A stretch of DNA of 64,000 nt from Thalassia testudinum (taxonomy: Eukaryota > Streptophyta > Magnoliopsida > Alismatales > Hydrocharitaceae). The position numbers and the translations under genes were made by a program. Positions 10,971 through 23,428 of this stretch are shown piece by piece (position 1 is the stretch's first letter; the number at the start of each line of letters is the position of its first letter). The notes below the pieces were generated by a model. The model was not told the DNA's origin and did no database searches. It was given only the letters and a program-made list of their open reading frames with translations. The stretch lies in contig JAZHRO010000003.1 of the NCBI GenBank assembly GCA_037157565.1, forward strand, positions 71,116,501 to 71,180,500, given 5' to 3'.

Positions 10971-13898
10971 GTGACCATTTGCACCCATTCACATCCCTTG
11001 ACTTCATTCACTTCCTTGGCAAATTCACTCCATTGTTGCCATTCATGCCCACTTCCACTTAGCTAGCCACTCCACCTCCATGTGCTCACTACCACCACCA
11101 TGGAGGACATGTCGGGATGCTAGATCAATCCTCCCTCTCTCCAAGGGTTAGCCTAAGCTACATTGGTCGCCCCTCATTCTCCTCTCGACCACTCCAAGGC
11201 CATCGGAGACCACCCCTAAATGCCCTTTTGTTATGCTAGATTTAGTTTATGCTCTTCGTAGTTTACTCCTTTTTATTATTGCTTAGTAGAGTAGTCTTTA
11301 TTCTTCCCTAATGATGCATGCAAAATTCCCCCTTTGATTCTTGTATGCAGTCAATTTCTGGTAGCTAGATTTCCATTTAAGCATTTATGTTCAAGCTTTC
11401 CTCTACAGTTCTTGTTGCAAACAACTCTCCCATTGAATGAATGAAAAATGCCTATATATATATCACCATGTTGTGAAATCACCATGAGCTTATTGATTGC
11501 TATCATACATGTGTGATTGAAGTTGCCTGTTTCTAACTCTTAATATTCTTGCAACTAAGCATGTCGTACCTAAATACATAATAATCACGAACCGGCATGC
11601 GATTCTAAACAAAGTAGAGTAATAGAAGATTGATTTCAGAAGTAAACAAATGCCTCCTAGAGACGAACGACTGGGACTCAAGTCTCGTAATTTTTAGAAA
11701 CTTAATTTTTGACGAACGTTTTTGCACAACTATACTATGATTTCCGACAACTTTTAAACATGCGAAAATGATTCTGTCAGTATGCTCTCTCACTTTTCGC
11801 TCTTACGTTCGCTCTCCCAGAGCCAATCGGGTATACGAGTTGGGTCAGGCACACCTGGGTCCAGGCACATCGACGTGGGTGGCACCAAGGAGTGCTGGAT
11901 AAATGGGTCAAGTAAGCCAGGTCCACATAGTGTTGGTCGCGGACGAGGCGAGTGAGCAAGCGAGCGGACCTCACCCCGCTATCGGAGGCAAAGAGCCTAA
12001 AACACAAAAACACTTTATACCACTCAGCGTGCTCTAAGCTTTTTGAGGTGGGACTAAAAGTCCCACCCGCTTCTCGGGTACTCGCAGGAGGTGCTCTGCC
12101 TAACTGCTACTACTGAGTGCTCTTCTCAAAGCCACTCACTGGCTGGATGTGTGCGCGAACTCATTCCGTGTCACCTGGACCTGTTTGCCTGGAGCCTGAC
12201 TGCCTAGGGCGAGCTTGCAAGCTTCTTCGAGTCTACGCTAATGGCGGCAGAGATCGAACCTGCATTTCAAGTAATATAGCCTTGCAGCCTCATTAGAATA
12301 CGCAAGTAGCCTCTCCATGGCATGGCGAAGGTGTTTAGGTGGGTGGGTGGCCGCGGGGTAGCCTAGTCGTGCGTGCCTAGTTCAGTCTGTTGCCATGGTG
12401 ATGGGTGAGGTCGGGGGGCGAGTGTCGAGGTGATGGCGGTCAATGGAGATGGGGATAGTGCTCAGTGGATTGTGGCGGAGTTTCTAAGGGGTCTGGCGAG
12501 GCGTGTGGGTGTGTGGAGTAACAGTTGCCCCTTTGCCGGTGGTCTGCCGGAGTTGAGGAAGACGGAGGTGGTCTATGGCTGTCGAGGGGTCAAAAGTAGA
12601 AATAAAGAAGGGGAAATGAAGAGAGGAGAGAAAGGAAGAGATTTAGCTTAACAAATTGGACAAAAGGATAGGGAGGGTGTTTGGTGCGTACCTGCCACTG
12701 TCGGAGTAGAAAGTTCCAGTGGAGGGGGAACCGCAACAACGAAAGGGTGGTTGACGCCAGCGCTGGCACGACGCGACGCGGAGGAAGGAGGTGAAGGTAG
12801 CTCTGCCACTGGTATTGTGGGAGAGCGACGAGAAGAGGGAGGAGTCACCAAAGCTCATTGGATGCTTGGCTGGAGGAGAAGAGGAGAAATTGGAGGTTGT
12901 TCTCCAGCCAAACTAAGCTAAATTTGAGAAGCAGGGCAGGGGGTCCTTTTATAGGTACTGGTAGAGGTCGTTGTGCTTGGAAGGCAAGCCACCAAGCACA
13001 AGAATCTTCACTGGAGTAGGACTATGCGAGAGACGCCCTTGTCTCTCGAGCATTCGCACGAGAGATTAGGTGTGAATCAAGGTTTGAGATTGCATTCAGA
13101 TGATAGGGAATTCCTCAGAGAATCTCCATTTCAAATCTAAGAAGGGATCTCTAGGGAATCAGGGAGAAATCCTCCTCAAAACCACACCGGAGTAGGACTC
13201 CTTCGCTGTAAAGGCGGAGGGACCTAATTCCAAAGAGTGATGAGGAAGATAGGGGGGTCTGCACAATGGTTTTCCAAAGCTAGGGTTCTAAATGTAATTG
13301 GGTGGACTGTTTTGCAAAGTTGGTCAAGGTGACCTCCCCATAGGTCCAAGTTTTGGTACAAATCTAATTTGGTCCTAGGGAATCCAATGGTGTAGTTGGA
13401 CTTTAGGTTTAACCACATTTGACTGTACATTTTGCACAAAAACCCAAATTAGGGAAAATAATTAGGTAGGACCCCTATTTAGGTTAAAATTGGCTCCAAA
13501 GGCCAATTTGAAGGTTCTAAACCCTAAGGGATATTTTTCCATGAATTTTATAGGATTTAGTGGACTTTTATCTTGACCAAAACCTTGTTGAATTAAACGA
13601 GTTTGTTTTAGGGTTACAAAATGTAATTTAATTCTTAGATTGCACATTAACCCTTTTATGATTTAACCAACCCAGTTTTTATCTTGTTAAGACCATTTGA
13701 CCTATGTTTAGCCCCTGAGAAATCCCATTGATGTTCTGCAATGGTAAAATTTTTATTTTACCCTTTGTTTCATGTTTTCCTCTCAAAATAGTTATTCCTT
13801 GAATTAAGCCCTTTCTCTACATTATGTAGTAGCTTTTGCTCTCTTTTCTAGGTAAAAATGAGCTAGTTAACGCTCACGATGGTGTTCCCATCAGGTGC

Positions 13899-15530
13899 GA
13901 GTTTGCACAAGACCCTAGTGATTTTCCCAAGACATGCTTGAGTCCAATCTAGCTCTTTTAGTCTAGCCAGGTAATCTTAAGGAAGTGGGTTTACTTACTA
14001 ATTTCTTATTTTTCAGGTTCCGAAGTCTTAGGTTTCATTAAGGAGTCAACTTTAAGACAGATTAGGCTTGGTTGTTTGAATTGTACACTTTCTCTCATCT
14101 CTTTATCTTCTCCTCCCCCTCTATCTTCCAAGTGCGTGCATGAGAGAAGGTCCCAGAGCCAACATCTCTAGGGACCATTTGAATTTGCCCCACGCACCAA
14201 AATATCCTTATTTTCTTCTCATCATTGCTCTGAGTTTGATGTGCAAAATATGGAAAACCATTCAAAAAATTCTGCTTGCACTTCCCAAGCCAAACCTAAC
14301 TTCTAAAACCTGTCAACTAACCCACCATTCTAAACCTAATCAAACATTTCCATCATCTTCCGAGAGAAGACCCCTTTTGCCACCTCTAGGATCTAACTAT
14401 CCTCGCTCAAAGCACTCGTTCCCGCAATGTACAGGAAGAGTTGTGGCTCATGAGACCTTTTCCTCTCTCACTAAAAGATAAAGCATCACATTGGTTTAGA
14501 ATGGTTGGGCATCCTATCACCACCTCGCCCCAATTAAAAAATACTTCTCTTAAAAAATTATTTCCGATAGGTTGTACAATTGCTTTATGTCGTTCAATAA
14601 CGACATTTCAGCAAAAATCTAGTGAACCTCTCCATGAGTATTGGGAGAGATTTCAAGAATTACTTAGAAGTTTCCCCCACCATGAAATTCCACGATGGCA
14701 GTTAGTGCAGATTTTCTGTCATGGATTAGAAGATCAATTAAAAAGATTTGTGGAAGCTTCACGTGAAGGTAATTTCATTAATAAATATGCTGAAAGTGCT
14801 TACCTCCTTTTTGAAGGAATGAGTGAAAACTCATTTAATGTGGCTTTAGTGGACACTTTTGGTAGAACCAACAACCCAAGACTCGAAGTCAATGAAATTG
14901 GCTCCAAATCCACATTTGTTCCAGTCACACAGAATGATCTACACATGATAGCTCAACGGCTAGATCAAATGCAAATAAACTAGAAGAAAACGGAAGAATA
15001 GCTCAACCAAAAACAAGCTCCTTACCCTAACTCCCCTCACCCTCTCAGAGGAGAAAATCGGCACAATGTTAATGCTACCCCTGCTGAGAAGCAATTTTCA
15101 GCTGAACCCTCAAAAGATTTGACTAGGACCTTTGATTTTCTAAATCAAAATCTTTTTGACCCCACCACTGAGAACATTTCATCTCTCTAGGAGTAATTTA
15201 GAAATCCCTCCAATTCTTACAATCAAACTTCGAGTACCAACTCGAATCTCTCCTGGAAAGCCCCAAATCAGGTTTCATTTCCCAAACAAAATCAATTTTA
15301 GAATGATAGGCAAAACACATATGAACCTAGACCATCCCAGGATGGTGTCAACACCCAGGTTGTGAAGACTCTACAGGGAATGCAAACTCAACTGACTAAA
15401 GTAACCTTCATGATCACCAATTTACAACATCAAGTAAAGGTTACTCCTGATCACAAATCTATTGGCAGCTTGCCATCCAAATCCATGCCCAACCTTAACA
15501 AACAATGGAATCAGTATCAAGGTGGATATC
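13899..15530 (+). pseudogene. gag: F gag, N-terminal and central part (decayed)
   Basis: Athila-type Gag remnant; Gag forms the virus-like particle that packages retrotransposon RNA. A pyrimidine-rich stretch ending in cag (about 14010-14024) precedes the coding part. The clearest segment is 14441-14983, 180 codons: FPLSLKDKASHWF, then LKKLFPIG, the FPHHEIPRWQLVQIF block and EGMSENS. Equivalents are in A (22843-23220) and B (40497-40870). Upstream of 14441 the frame is shifted and has stops; downstream (to 15530) it is broken again but still recognisable (NTQVVKTLQGMQTQLTK). It is interrupted at 15530 by solo LTR G1 and resumes at 17782. Confidence 0.75.
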
Positions 15531-16415
15531 TGATGCGGGAAATACACAGTTTGTTAAATGATGTAATTAGGTCAATGCAATGCATAAATCCACAATCAAA
15601 CTTTTACATTTATAACACCTAGATAATGGAGTATCTAGGGTTGTCCAAGGAGTCCAAATTGTTAATTACATGAATTGGTTCTCTCTCTCACCTCTCAAAA
15701 CCTCACTTGTCTTTTTTTATTTTGAATTTTTTCTTTTTATTATTTTGGAAATAATCAGGATTGATGAATTATGCTACAACTAACCCTAAGCGACAAAAAT
15801 GAAGCCTTCTCCTCTAAGCTTACCCTAGGCAAGTGTGCCTAGGTAATTAGAAGAGAAGGGGTGTGATGCACTAGCTAATTAAAAGCAAGAAAAGCACACT
15901 AAAATTGAAACATGAGCTTGGAAGGTAAACATGATTTGTATTACTAGGAACTACAAGGAATGTAGCAGAATGCTTATTAGATGAAATAAAAGCACAGTAG
16001 CTAATGCAAAATATAGGGATACAAAAGAAGAAAGGGGGATCCTCTAGTTGAAGTTAGGATGGCCCTTGCTCCAAGTGCAGTTGCCCTAGACTTGAAAAGG
16101 GTCGTCCTATCTTCTTCTTGATGTAGTCCTCCTCCAAGCTATCCACCAAGGTGGGCTTCAACCACCTTGCTCCTCCTCTTGCCTGGCTGTCCCTTTAGTG
16201 TTCATGATGACCTCCTCCTTGGCATGGGTAAGGGAGAAGAAGGAGAGGAAGAAGGCACCAATGGGGTGGGTGTGTGCCCCCTTGATCTTCTTCCATTCTT
16301 CTTCCTCCTTGGCGAGAAATAATATAGCTAAGGTAGGGTGGAACCAAAACTAATGGAAGAATATGGAACCTAACTAATGGAGAGGAGATCGTTCTTTTGC
16401 TAGTAGTTAGGAGGG

Positions 16416-16424
16416 ATATATATA
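16416..16424 (-). promoter_or_regulatory. TATA box of G1
   Basis: TATATATAT on the minus strand, at the position equivalent to tataaaaag (34508-34516) in G2. Confidence 0.5.
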
Positions 16425-16849
16425 GGAATGGAGGGGGGGTTGGCGTGACCTTTGGATGGATGGTTAGGATGATTTGATCGAGGTGGTTGGTGATCCTAGG
16501 GAAGAGAATAGTTGGCACAACTTTAAGGGATGCAAGGGAGGGTGGTTATGGTTTGTTTCACCCCCTTTGTGGATGTCCATGAGTGGAGAGGTACCTCCAC
16601 TTTGGCACCAACATGGGGGTTTCTAAAAGGTGGATTAGGTGTAGGGTTGGGATTGATTGTTGAGGTAGGTGTATAGTTGAGATTGGGGTTCATTTTGGCT
16701 CCAATTCTAGGGTAGTTATTAGGTGGTTTTGGTGCCACCTTTAGGTGGCTTTTGGTGGTGGTTGAGGGGCCAAGGGATGCCTATGTTGGCACCAAAAGAG
16801 AAGGGAGGTGGAGGTACCTTAGGTGTACTATAGGTAGGCTTAGTTGGTG

Positions 16850-17540
16850 GAGCTAGTTAGGTGAGGTTTAGGATTAGGTTTTGGTGCCAAGGAGATCAAC
16901 TAGCTAAGCTAGCCTAGATATTAAGGAGTTGGGGAGAAAGGTAGAGGGAGCTAGGGTTTTGGAAGTGATGAGCTGGAGGTAGCTGGAAGGAGCTACGCTG
17001 GAGCTGATGTCCGCTGAAGGCAGCTAAAGTAGAGCTCAGTAGGTAGCTTAGTTAGCTAGTTCTTTGCTAGTAGCTAAGCTAAGATAATATAAACTGGATT
17101 CTTCTTAATCTGAGCTAAGGTAAGTTGGGTCTAGTTTTCATAGAGAATACCTAGCTAGTTCGAGTAGCAAGCTTAGGTCAAGTAGCTTAGCTCAACTAAG
17201 TTGGGCTGAGTTAGGTTTCCAGGAGTAGGACTTGTGGTGGCCAAACCTGGTTGATGACTTCTTCAACTACCTAGGTCCAGCTAGTTGATGGCAGTAGCTA
17301 GTACTAGTCAGGTTGAGCTTCCAATGAACTTGTCTGAGTTGGAGGAGCTAGAATTAAGATGTGATCAACTATTTTGAGCTAGTTTGAGCTGCCATCCAAC
17401 TGAGGTGAGCTGAATGGAGCTAAACTGAACTAGCTAGAGATACCATTCAGTTGAGATGAGCTGCATGGAGCTAGGGATGAGTTGATCCAGCTAGAAGGAG
17501 TTGGGACCTAGCTGGGATGAGCTAGATCTATCCAGGATCC
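16850..17540 (-). repeat. AGCT-rich U3 of G1
   Basis: The palindromic tetramer AGCT, usually within AGCTAG or GAGCT contexts, recurs dozens of times at short irregular spacing. This is not a simple microsatellite and looks like amplification of a short word. Confidence 0.6.
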
Positions 17541-17776
17541 AAATGATTGGAGCATTTTCTTCAATTTCTGCCTTTCTAAGTGCCTGTATGTGTGGGATCT
17601 GACATTCTTCCTAATCCTGGCACTCATATAAATGCATCAAAAGGACAATAAGATGCAATGCATGCCTATCCTGAGTAAATTCCTAAATACAGCTTGAAAA
17701 CTCATTTGTGGAGCTAAAACCCTAAGAGCTATATTAGTTTTAGGGTGTAAGAATGATGATAAACTGGTGTTTATCA

Positions 17777-18308
17777 ATATCCCAGTCAACCTATATACCT
17801 AGCACCCCATCATCCACTGGGTTTTAATCAAAATGAAGCCTTCGATCCTCCTCCTAGAAGCAATCATAATGCAAGTGCATTGATTCTGTGGAATGAGAAA
17901 ACTATTCATGGTCCTTTTCTTGCTCAAGAAACCCACTACAAAGAAAAGCAAATCAACTCTTCCCCCTCCTCCTTTAACCCTGTTCAAGAACCTGAAAGTG
18001 CAAAATAGGAAAATCCCATCCCTTTTCCACGAGCCCTTCACTATTCACACACTATGAAAATGAAATCCGAGCCCACTGATAAGGAATTGATAGATCTTTT
18101 TAGCCAAGTAGAAATAAATATCCCCCACTTAGATGCCATTAAATATATCCCTGCCTAAGCCAAATTCCAAAAAGACTTGTGTACCCAAAAAGGCAGCCAA
18201 GAAACCTAGGGAAGGTAATTCTTCTAGATATAGTAAGCTCGGTTATGATGAACAAACTACCCCTGAACAGAAAAGATCCAGTTGCAACTTATCCTACACC
18301 TTAGGATC
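17777..18308 (+). pseudogene. gag: F gag C-terminus and protease start (decayed)
   Basis: Continues the F frame after the G1 TSD. The late-Gag motif LIDLFSQVEINIPHLDAIKYIP is readable near 18090-18155, with frameshifts. It then reaches LPLNRKDP, equivalent to the LPLKQKDPG that starts the protease region of A (about 26266). The trace stops at 18308 where element A begins. On the other side of A (34029) the sequence is LTR fragment G2, not the rest of F, so an older deletion joined F to G2. Confidence 0.65.
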
Positions 18309-20953
18309 TGATTACACTGCAAAAATACACCTGCAATTGTGTAATCTTGTGCTATTTCCTAGCATTACCAGTGCATATATGGGTTCCATAGCCGCATTTG
18401 TGAAAATACATGCATGCATGCATTTAATTGAGAGGGGAGGAGAGTGAAATAAAATGGCCTTGCAATTAACAAATTCCTCAAGTGCTGGCTTGAAAAATTT
18501 CTATCTTCATTTCTTCTTTTTTATTTTTGACTTTCTTCCCACGGCTGCACGGCATGGCTGGACTTTCCTCCTCACTCCATGCTTTGCAGAAACATTCCTT
18601 GCCAAGCCATACACAAGCCATGCACAGCCAAGGCATGGCTGTGCATGCTTTCTTCTTCTTTAAAAAGAGAATGGCTCCTCCTTTGTATGGGAGCCTAGTC
18701 CAGCAAAAAAAAACTCCACAGCATCTTCTTCTCCAGGCTACCTCCTCCTCTCTCCCTCCATACGCAGGGCCTCCTCCTCTAAGGAGACACTCTGCGGGTC
18801 GGAGCACCTCACAGTGGTGCACAACCACCACTGTGAGTCCACCACCGCCCAGCTCATCAGAGAGCCGGTGGGCGTGGTGGCAATCTCTGTTTCAACTTTT
18901 CATGCCATTTCAACCATTGGAGTAGGAGCTTCAAGCTTTGAAGCTCAAAGCTCCGCACGCAGCAGCAGCAGCAAGGCGGCAGTAGCAGTAGGCCACCGTG
19001 CGTCCCTGCAGCAGCCGCCTCAGCCCTCTCCGCACATGCCTGCAGGCGACCTCGCCCCTCTTTGCGCACCCTGTCGCGAACCTCCCTGCGCCCGCAACCA
19101 ACCGATGCACCGCTTCCATGCGTGCGCCAACCGGCACGTGCCAGTCGCAAGCTGCCCGCACTCACAGCATGTACAGCACCCGGTTGGGTGGCTTGCCCGG
19201 CCACTGTAGCCACTATTCACGCACTTCTGCGGAACACTATGGCAACAGTGGTGTGACCAGTAAGTTTCTCACTTATCCGGTCAACCGGTGAACCGCTATC
19301 GGCCACTGCCTGCATGCGCGTCTCACCCTGCGACATGCTCCAGCGCCCGCCTGCCCGTCTACCAGCACCAGCACCCGCCCACGTCTTCGCCTGTTCCCTT
19401 CGCCTTCGTGAGCCTGCGTCTGCCCGCTCCAGCCCTTCCGTGCAGTGCTGCGCGTTGCGACCCTCTCTCTCTGCGCCCACTCCCTCCAGCACGTGCCTCT
19501 CTACGCACATACGTGCCTGCGCGTGCACGTGTGGACTCTAGACGTCGGGCCTGAAGCTTCAGATGCCTTAACCACGCCAACTCCAGCTCTCTCTCTCTCA
19601 CAGCACACTCTCCCTCTCTCTCTGCAAATGCACATACACACACACACTCACACTCTCTCACACACACACTCTCACATATACACTATTATGTACTTATATA
19701 TATATACATATATATATTTATATCTATATATATTTATGTACATATATATATATATCTATATACTTATATAAATATATATATCTACATATACTTATATACA
19801 CATATATATATGTATACATATATCTATATATATATATGTATACATATATCTATATATATATATATATCATTACCTATATAACTAAGTATAAGTATAGAAA
19901 CATATATATATATATATACATATACTTATACACATATATATATACAAATATGCATACATATATACATATATATCTATATAACTATATATACATATCTATA
20001 TATATACACACATATCTATCTACGTATATCTATATACATATATTACTATATATATATATATACATACAAATATAAATACTTCTATATAGTTATATATACA
20101 TACATATACACATATATATATATAAATATACATCTATACATATATTTACATACCTATACATATATACATATACATATATACATATATAAGTACACATATA
20201 CCTATATATTTATAACCATATATATATATGTATAGATATATTTACATATATACAGATATATATATATATTTTTTTTCACATTACTTACCATACGTGGTTT
20301 CGCAGGAATATCTGCACCAGCAGGTGATATTCCCCGATACACGGGTATAGAAAGCATGTTCGCACTCATCTTCCACCATCCATCCTACCCTCCACGTGGC
20401 AGTTCGTCCTGTTGGTTGCGTCTTCCTGGACGACGACCGACTCGACACCGTGCTACACTCCATCTCCGCCTCCACCCCCACCCCTTTATACATATATAAT
20501 ATATACCTATATATATATACTATATTTTCTTTATTTCTGTTTCGCTTTCCTGCTAGTAAAAAGATAATCCTTGACTTGCAGGTACTCCGTCTTGCGAATA
20601 GCAAGACCAGTTTTGAAACCCGGATTTGGCTCAAAACCAAGAACCTAATTTTGAGGGAGTGTCTCAAGGACAAGAATTATTAGAAAAAATCTAAATAGAA
20701 AAAAAAAAACCAAAAACACAATAAGCAAATGGAAGAGATTCGTTGTAGGACAGACGTAGGAACTTGACTTCTAACCCCACTTCCCTGAGTTTGACCCTGG
20801 GCCTAAAAGTGACTAAGATAAAATCAAGTAGGCCAGGTTAAATATTTTGTAAAGAGATGGCTAGGCTCGATTTAGGTTAACCACTATACACACTTCAATG
20901 ATAAAATCACCATATTAACACAACCTAACCGGGTCCGACCACCATCCCTTTCA
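18309..20953 (+). repeat. A 5' LTR (2645 bp)
   Basis: Starts tgattacac and ends ccctttca. The partner is 31470-34023. Three compositional zones are visible: an AT-moderate start, a GC/CpG-rich zone (about 18800-19560), and CT, CA and TA microsatellites (about 19590-20275). After these comes a U5-like end with the word cttccctgagtttgaccctggg (20779-20800), shared in form with the other LTR families. Frames in the GC-rich and TA-rich zones are chance. Confidence 0.9.
19590..20275. repeat. CT/CA/TA microsatellite block in A 5' LTR
   Basis: Short ctctct and cacaca runs are followed by about 600 bp made almost only of ata/tat words (tatatatac, atatctat and similar). The 3' LTR carries the same block at 32735-33310 with different repeat counts. 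Confidence 0.9.
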
Positions 20954-20954
20954 A

Positions 20955-20972
20955 TGGCGTTGTTGCCAGGGA
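20955..20972 (+). promoter_or_regulatory. A primer-binding site (tRNA-Asp)
   Basis: tggcgttgttgccaggga lies just after the 5' LTR and matches the tRNA-Asp 3' complement at 15 of 18. All three differences are C-to-T or G-to-A transitions. Confidence 0.85.
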
Positions 20973-22342
20973 AGTGTGCCTTCAAGTAAGTTTCTATTCC
21001 ATTCCTTTCATTTTTCTCTTCTCTCTTCACGGGTGTCTCTATTTTTCGTGTGCTGGTAAACCTGTTGCAAGGAGAAGGCAGGCAGACAAAGTCAGAGACG
21101 TGGGTAGATCCAAGGCGGGAACGAGAGCGTGAAGACGCCGACACCGCACTGGAGCTTCGCACACATGGCTGAACAAGTAGGTCTTTCTTTCTTAAGAACC
21201 TAGGTTAACTTGTCACCTTAATAAAAAAAAAAAACTAAAAACTAAAAAACTAGAAAAACTTCTTGGGATCTCTTGGGGCAAATGGATTAAAATTCACTTG
21301 TTTGATTGATTGCCTTTACTCCCACCACCCTGGGGTTTGCCACCTTACTTCGCATAGTGAAAATCCAAGAATCTTGATTCTTGAATTTTTCTCCGTGTGA
21401 AGTATTCTTTGAGGCAAACATAAAAAGATTGATTGCACCCCTATTTGCCTCACTTATCTGCAAATTCAGGGTCACATTTTTGGCTGGGAGACTTGGAATT
21501 GAGTTGTTTCCAACCCCACCATGACTTTTCAACTTGCCTAATATTCGATCCCGAATACTTCAACCCCAACAATTTGATTTTCCTCATCTTTTGGTTTAGC
21601 CTTGTGTGTGGACATCTTTTTGGTGATTGGGGGCACTTGAATTGAAGTGCTTTGGCTCCTTCTCACACTAATCTAAAACTGATTCGTGCATCCACACATA
21701 GAAATCTCGATTTATGGAAGCCCATTGCATTTTAGCATGCATTAACCAATTAACATTGAAGAAGGGTTAGTTGGGCTTAGAAGAAAACTTGTATTCTTGC
21801 AAAACCAGATGCTTGGTTGAATTGGTATTTCAGTGAAATCCTAAAATCCATACTACTTAAGGCTGAATTCTAAAAACCATTCACCAATTAAAACTTCAAT
21901 TCGGGGAGATTTCCCCATCGCATGCTTGTTTTACACACTCTGAAAATCAATCACTTGGGCATTACCTGTAAATAACGCCCTTCACATTCCAAAAGCGCTT
22001 GATCCTAAGCCTTTAACTAAAATTGGTAGTAACTTAACCCTTTTTAAGGATTGGAGGTCTAACTACCTGCGTGTAGCGTCTACGTGCTGGTGAGTGTTCC
22101 TGCATGCTATTGGGTGTCTACGACTGGGGCAAACGGCCTTTCAATCAAGCCTGGTGGTTCCACGGTGTTCACAATCGGTTCCATAGTTCATGATAGTAGG
22201 TAACTTAGATCTTTAGGTCTAAGGGCACACTGTAGAGGTTAGGAATTTGATTGTATTGATTTGTCATCAAGTGTACCTTTGCAGCATCATTTCTCTCATC
22301 CCTTTTTACTTCGTATCCCCCCAATTCTTCCTACGGTAGTGC
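20973..22342 (+). other. A leader (untranslated)
   Basis: Between PBS and gag. It contains a possible splice donor (caagtaagt, 20985-20993). It also contains the conserved block at about 21930-22050 shared with leaders of F and B. No gene is seen. Confidence 0.6.
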
Positions 22343-23428
22343 ATGTTTGGGAGGAGGTCACAAAACCCTGAACTGTTTGAATTGCCTGATAAATCTAGAA
22401 GAGAAGCCGAATCATCCTCCTCCTCCATAAACATGGCTGCATGCCCACCCCTAAATCTCGAGGGAGGAAACCACCCTCAAAACCCACCAGGTGGTGGAGC
22501 TTTAGATCCCATAACCTGCCTCCAACCCTAAATGGAAATGTATAATGAGCAAATTGAAGCCGTTAGGGAAACATTGGAGGAAATGCAAAACCCTCCTGAA
22601 CGGGAGGAGCCTAGGTCTCTTAGCTCTTATCAGAATCCCGCTGCTACAGAGACCATAGGACAAATTCGGGTGCCCATGGGTGGGGACGACTTTGAACTGA
22701 AGCCTAACATAATTGGCCTGATAAATTTTCACTTCCATGGTCTTGCAAGTGAAGATCCTTTTCTTTACTTGGAAGACCTAACCCGATTGGCTGAAACTCT
22801 TAAACCAAGAAATATCAGGTTACCAATAGTCCTCATGAAAATGTTCCCATTGCCATTGCGGGATAAAGCGTCACAGTGGTTATGCACCCTTGGGAGAACC
22901 ACCCACTCTTGGGAAGAGATGCGAACAGTGTTTCTCAAGAAGTTCTTCCCAATCGGGCGAACCAATGCTCTTCACCGTGCTATCACCTCTTTTACACAAC
23001 AAAATGGTGAACAATTTCAAGAGGCATGGGAGAGGTATAATGACCTCCTCAGGAAGTGTCCGCACCACGGTCTACCTAAGTGGCATATAGCCCAGATTTT
23101 CAACTATGGGCTAAATGAGACTTTGAAGCAGATTGCAGACACTTCCTGTGGAGGGAATTTTACGAATAAAGATGACAATGGAGCATTCGAACTATTTGAA
23201 AATATGAGTGAAAACTCGATGAACAATGCCTCCATTGTTGCCTTTAATCATACCAGCCTGCCCCGAAATGTCCACTAAGTTGACACGGGACCTACCCATT
23301 CATCTGCTGATCTTAGCCTTAATGTACAGAAATTGGATGAAGTCTCCGTTGTGCACAAGAAGCTGGATGAGCTTCTGGCCAACCCCGCCCATTCTATGGC
23401 AAACACCCCCACCTCACCACTTATTCAC

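Larger units (their letters stand above)
9573..11779 (+). mobile_element. Solo LTR J
   Basis: A 2207-bp insertion in the E 5' LTR, starting tgattgcgc and ending attctgtca. TSDs are gtacg (9568-9572) and gtatg (11780-11784), 4 of 5 matching. It contains no coding region, PBS or PPT, so it is a solo LTR left by LTR-LTR recombination. A plus-strand TATA box is at 10953-10960. The U3 part is dense in perfect inverted repeats, and in GGATGTCCAGA-like words (10019-10245). No other copy is in the window. Confidence 0.8.
829..13893 (-). mobile_element. Element E: non-autonomous Athila-type LTR retrotransposon
   Basis: Complete minus-strand element. LTRs are 829-3968 (3' LTR) and 8755-13893 (5' LTR, enlarged by solo LTR J). 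TSDs are gttgc (824-828) and ggtgc (13894-13898), 4 of 5 matching. A minus-strand PBS lies at 8734-8751 and a PPT abuts the 3' LTR at 3969-3985. TATA boxes on the minus strand in both LTRs confirm orientation. The 4.8-kb interior holds no gag or pol; instead it has the decayed acidic reading frame shared with element H. It is inserted in the leader of F. It presumably depended on gag-pol supplied by an autonomous relative (inference). Confidence 0.85.
8755..13893 (-). repeat. E 5' LTR, interrupted by solo LTR J
   Basis: Same LTR as 829-3968. Colinear blocks are 8755-9567 and 11785-13893, separated by the 2.2-kb J insertion. It repeats the CTT-rich tract (9025-9520), the GC-rich segment (11800-12600) and the minus-strand TATA box (12947-12953). 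Substitutions and small indels against the 3' LTR indicate an old insertion. Frames read across this region are not credible genes. Confidence 0.88.
15531..17776 (-). mobile_element. Solo LTR G1
   Basis: A 2246-bp insertion in F gag with a perfect 5-bp TSD, atatc, at 15526-15530 and 17777-17781. Ends are tgatgcggg and tttatca. A minus-strand TATA (16416-16424) sets the orientation. It belongs to the same family as fragment G2: after the TATA both have GCCAAG(G)AG.AGAAG..GAA and GGTGCC words, and the LTR 3' ends match (C.CGCATCA). From about 16850 to 17540 (its U3) the sequence is saturated with AGCTAG/TAGCT words. It has no coding capacity. Confidence 0.85.

Noticed and set aside
9573..11779. 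Helitron or DNA transposon as an explanation of the insertion in the E LTR
   Set aside because: There are no terminal inverted repeats, TC...CTRR ends or AT target. TG...CA ends with a near-perfect 5-bp TSD and a TATA box fit a solo LTR better.
18998..19667. Overlapping frames on both strands in GC-rich sequence (also 24033-24863, 32016-32720, 45128-45837, 51311-52040, 61027-62150)
   Set aside because: All lie in GC-rich zones of LTRs where stops are rare. They overlap in several frames and have no recognisable protein features.
19445..20075. Tyr/Ile-repeat frames
   Set aside because: Translation of the TA microsatellite in the A 5' LTR.
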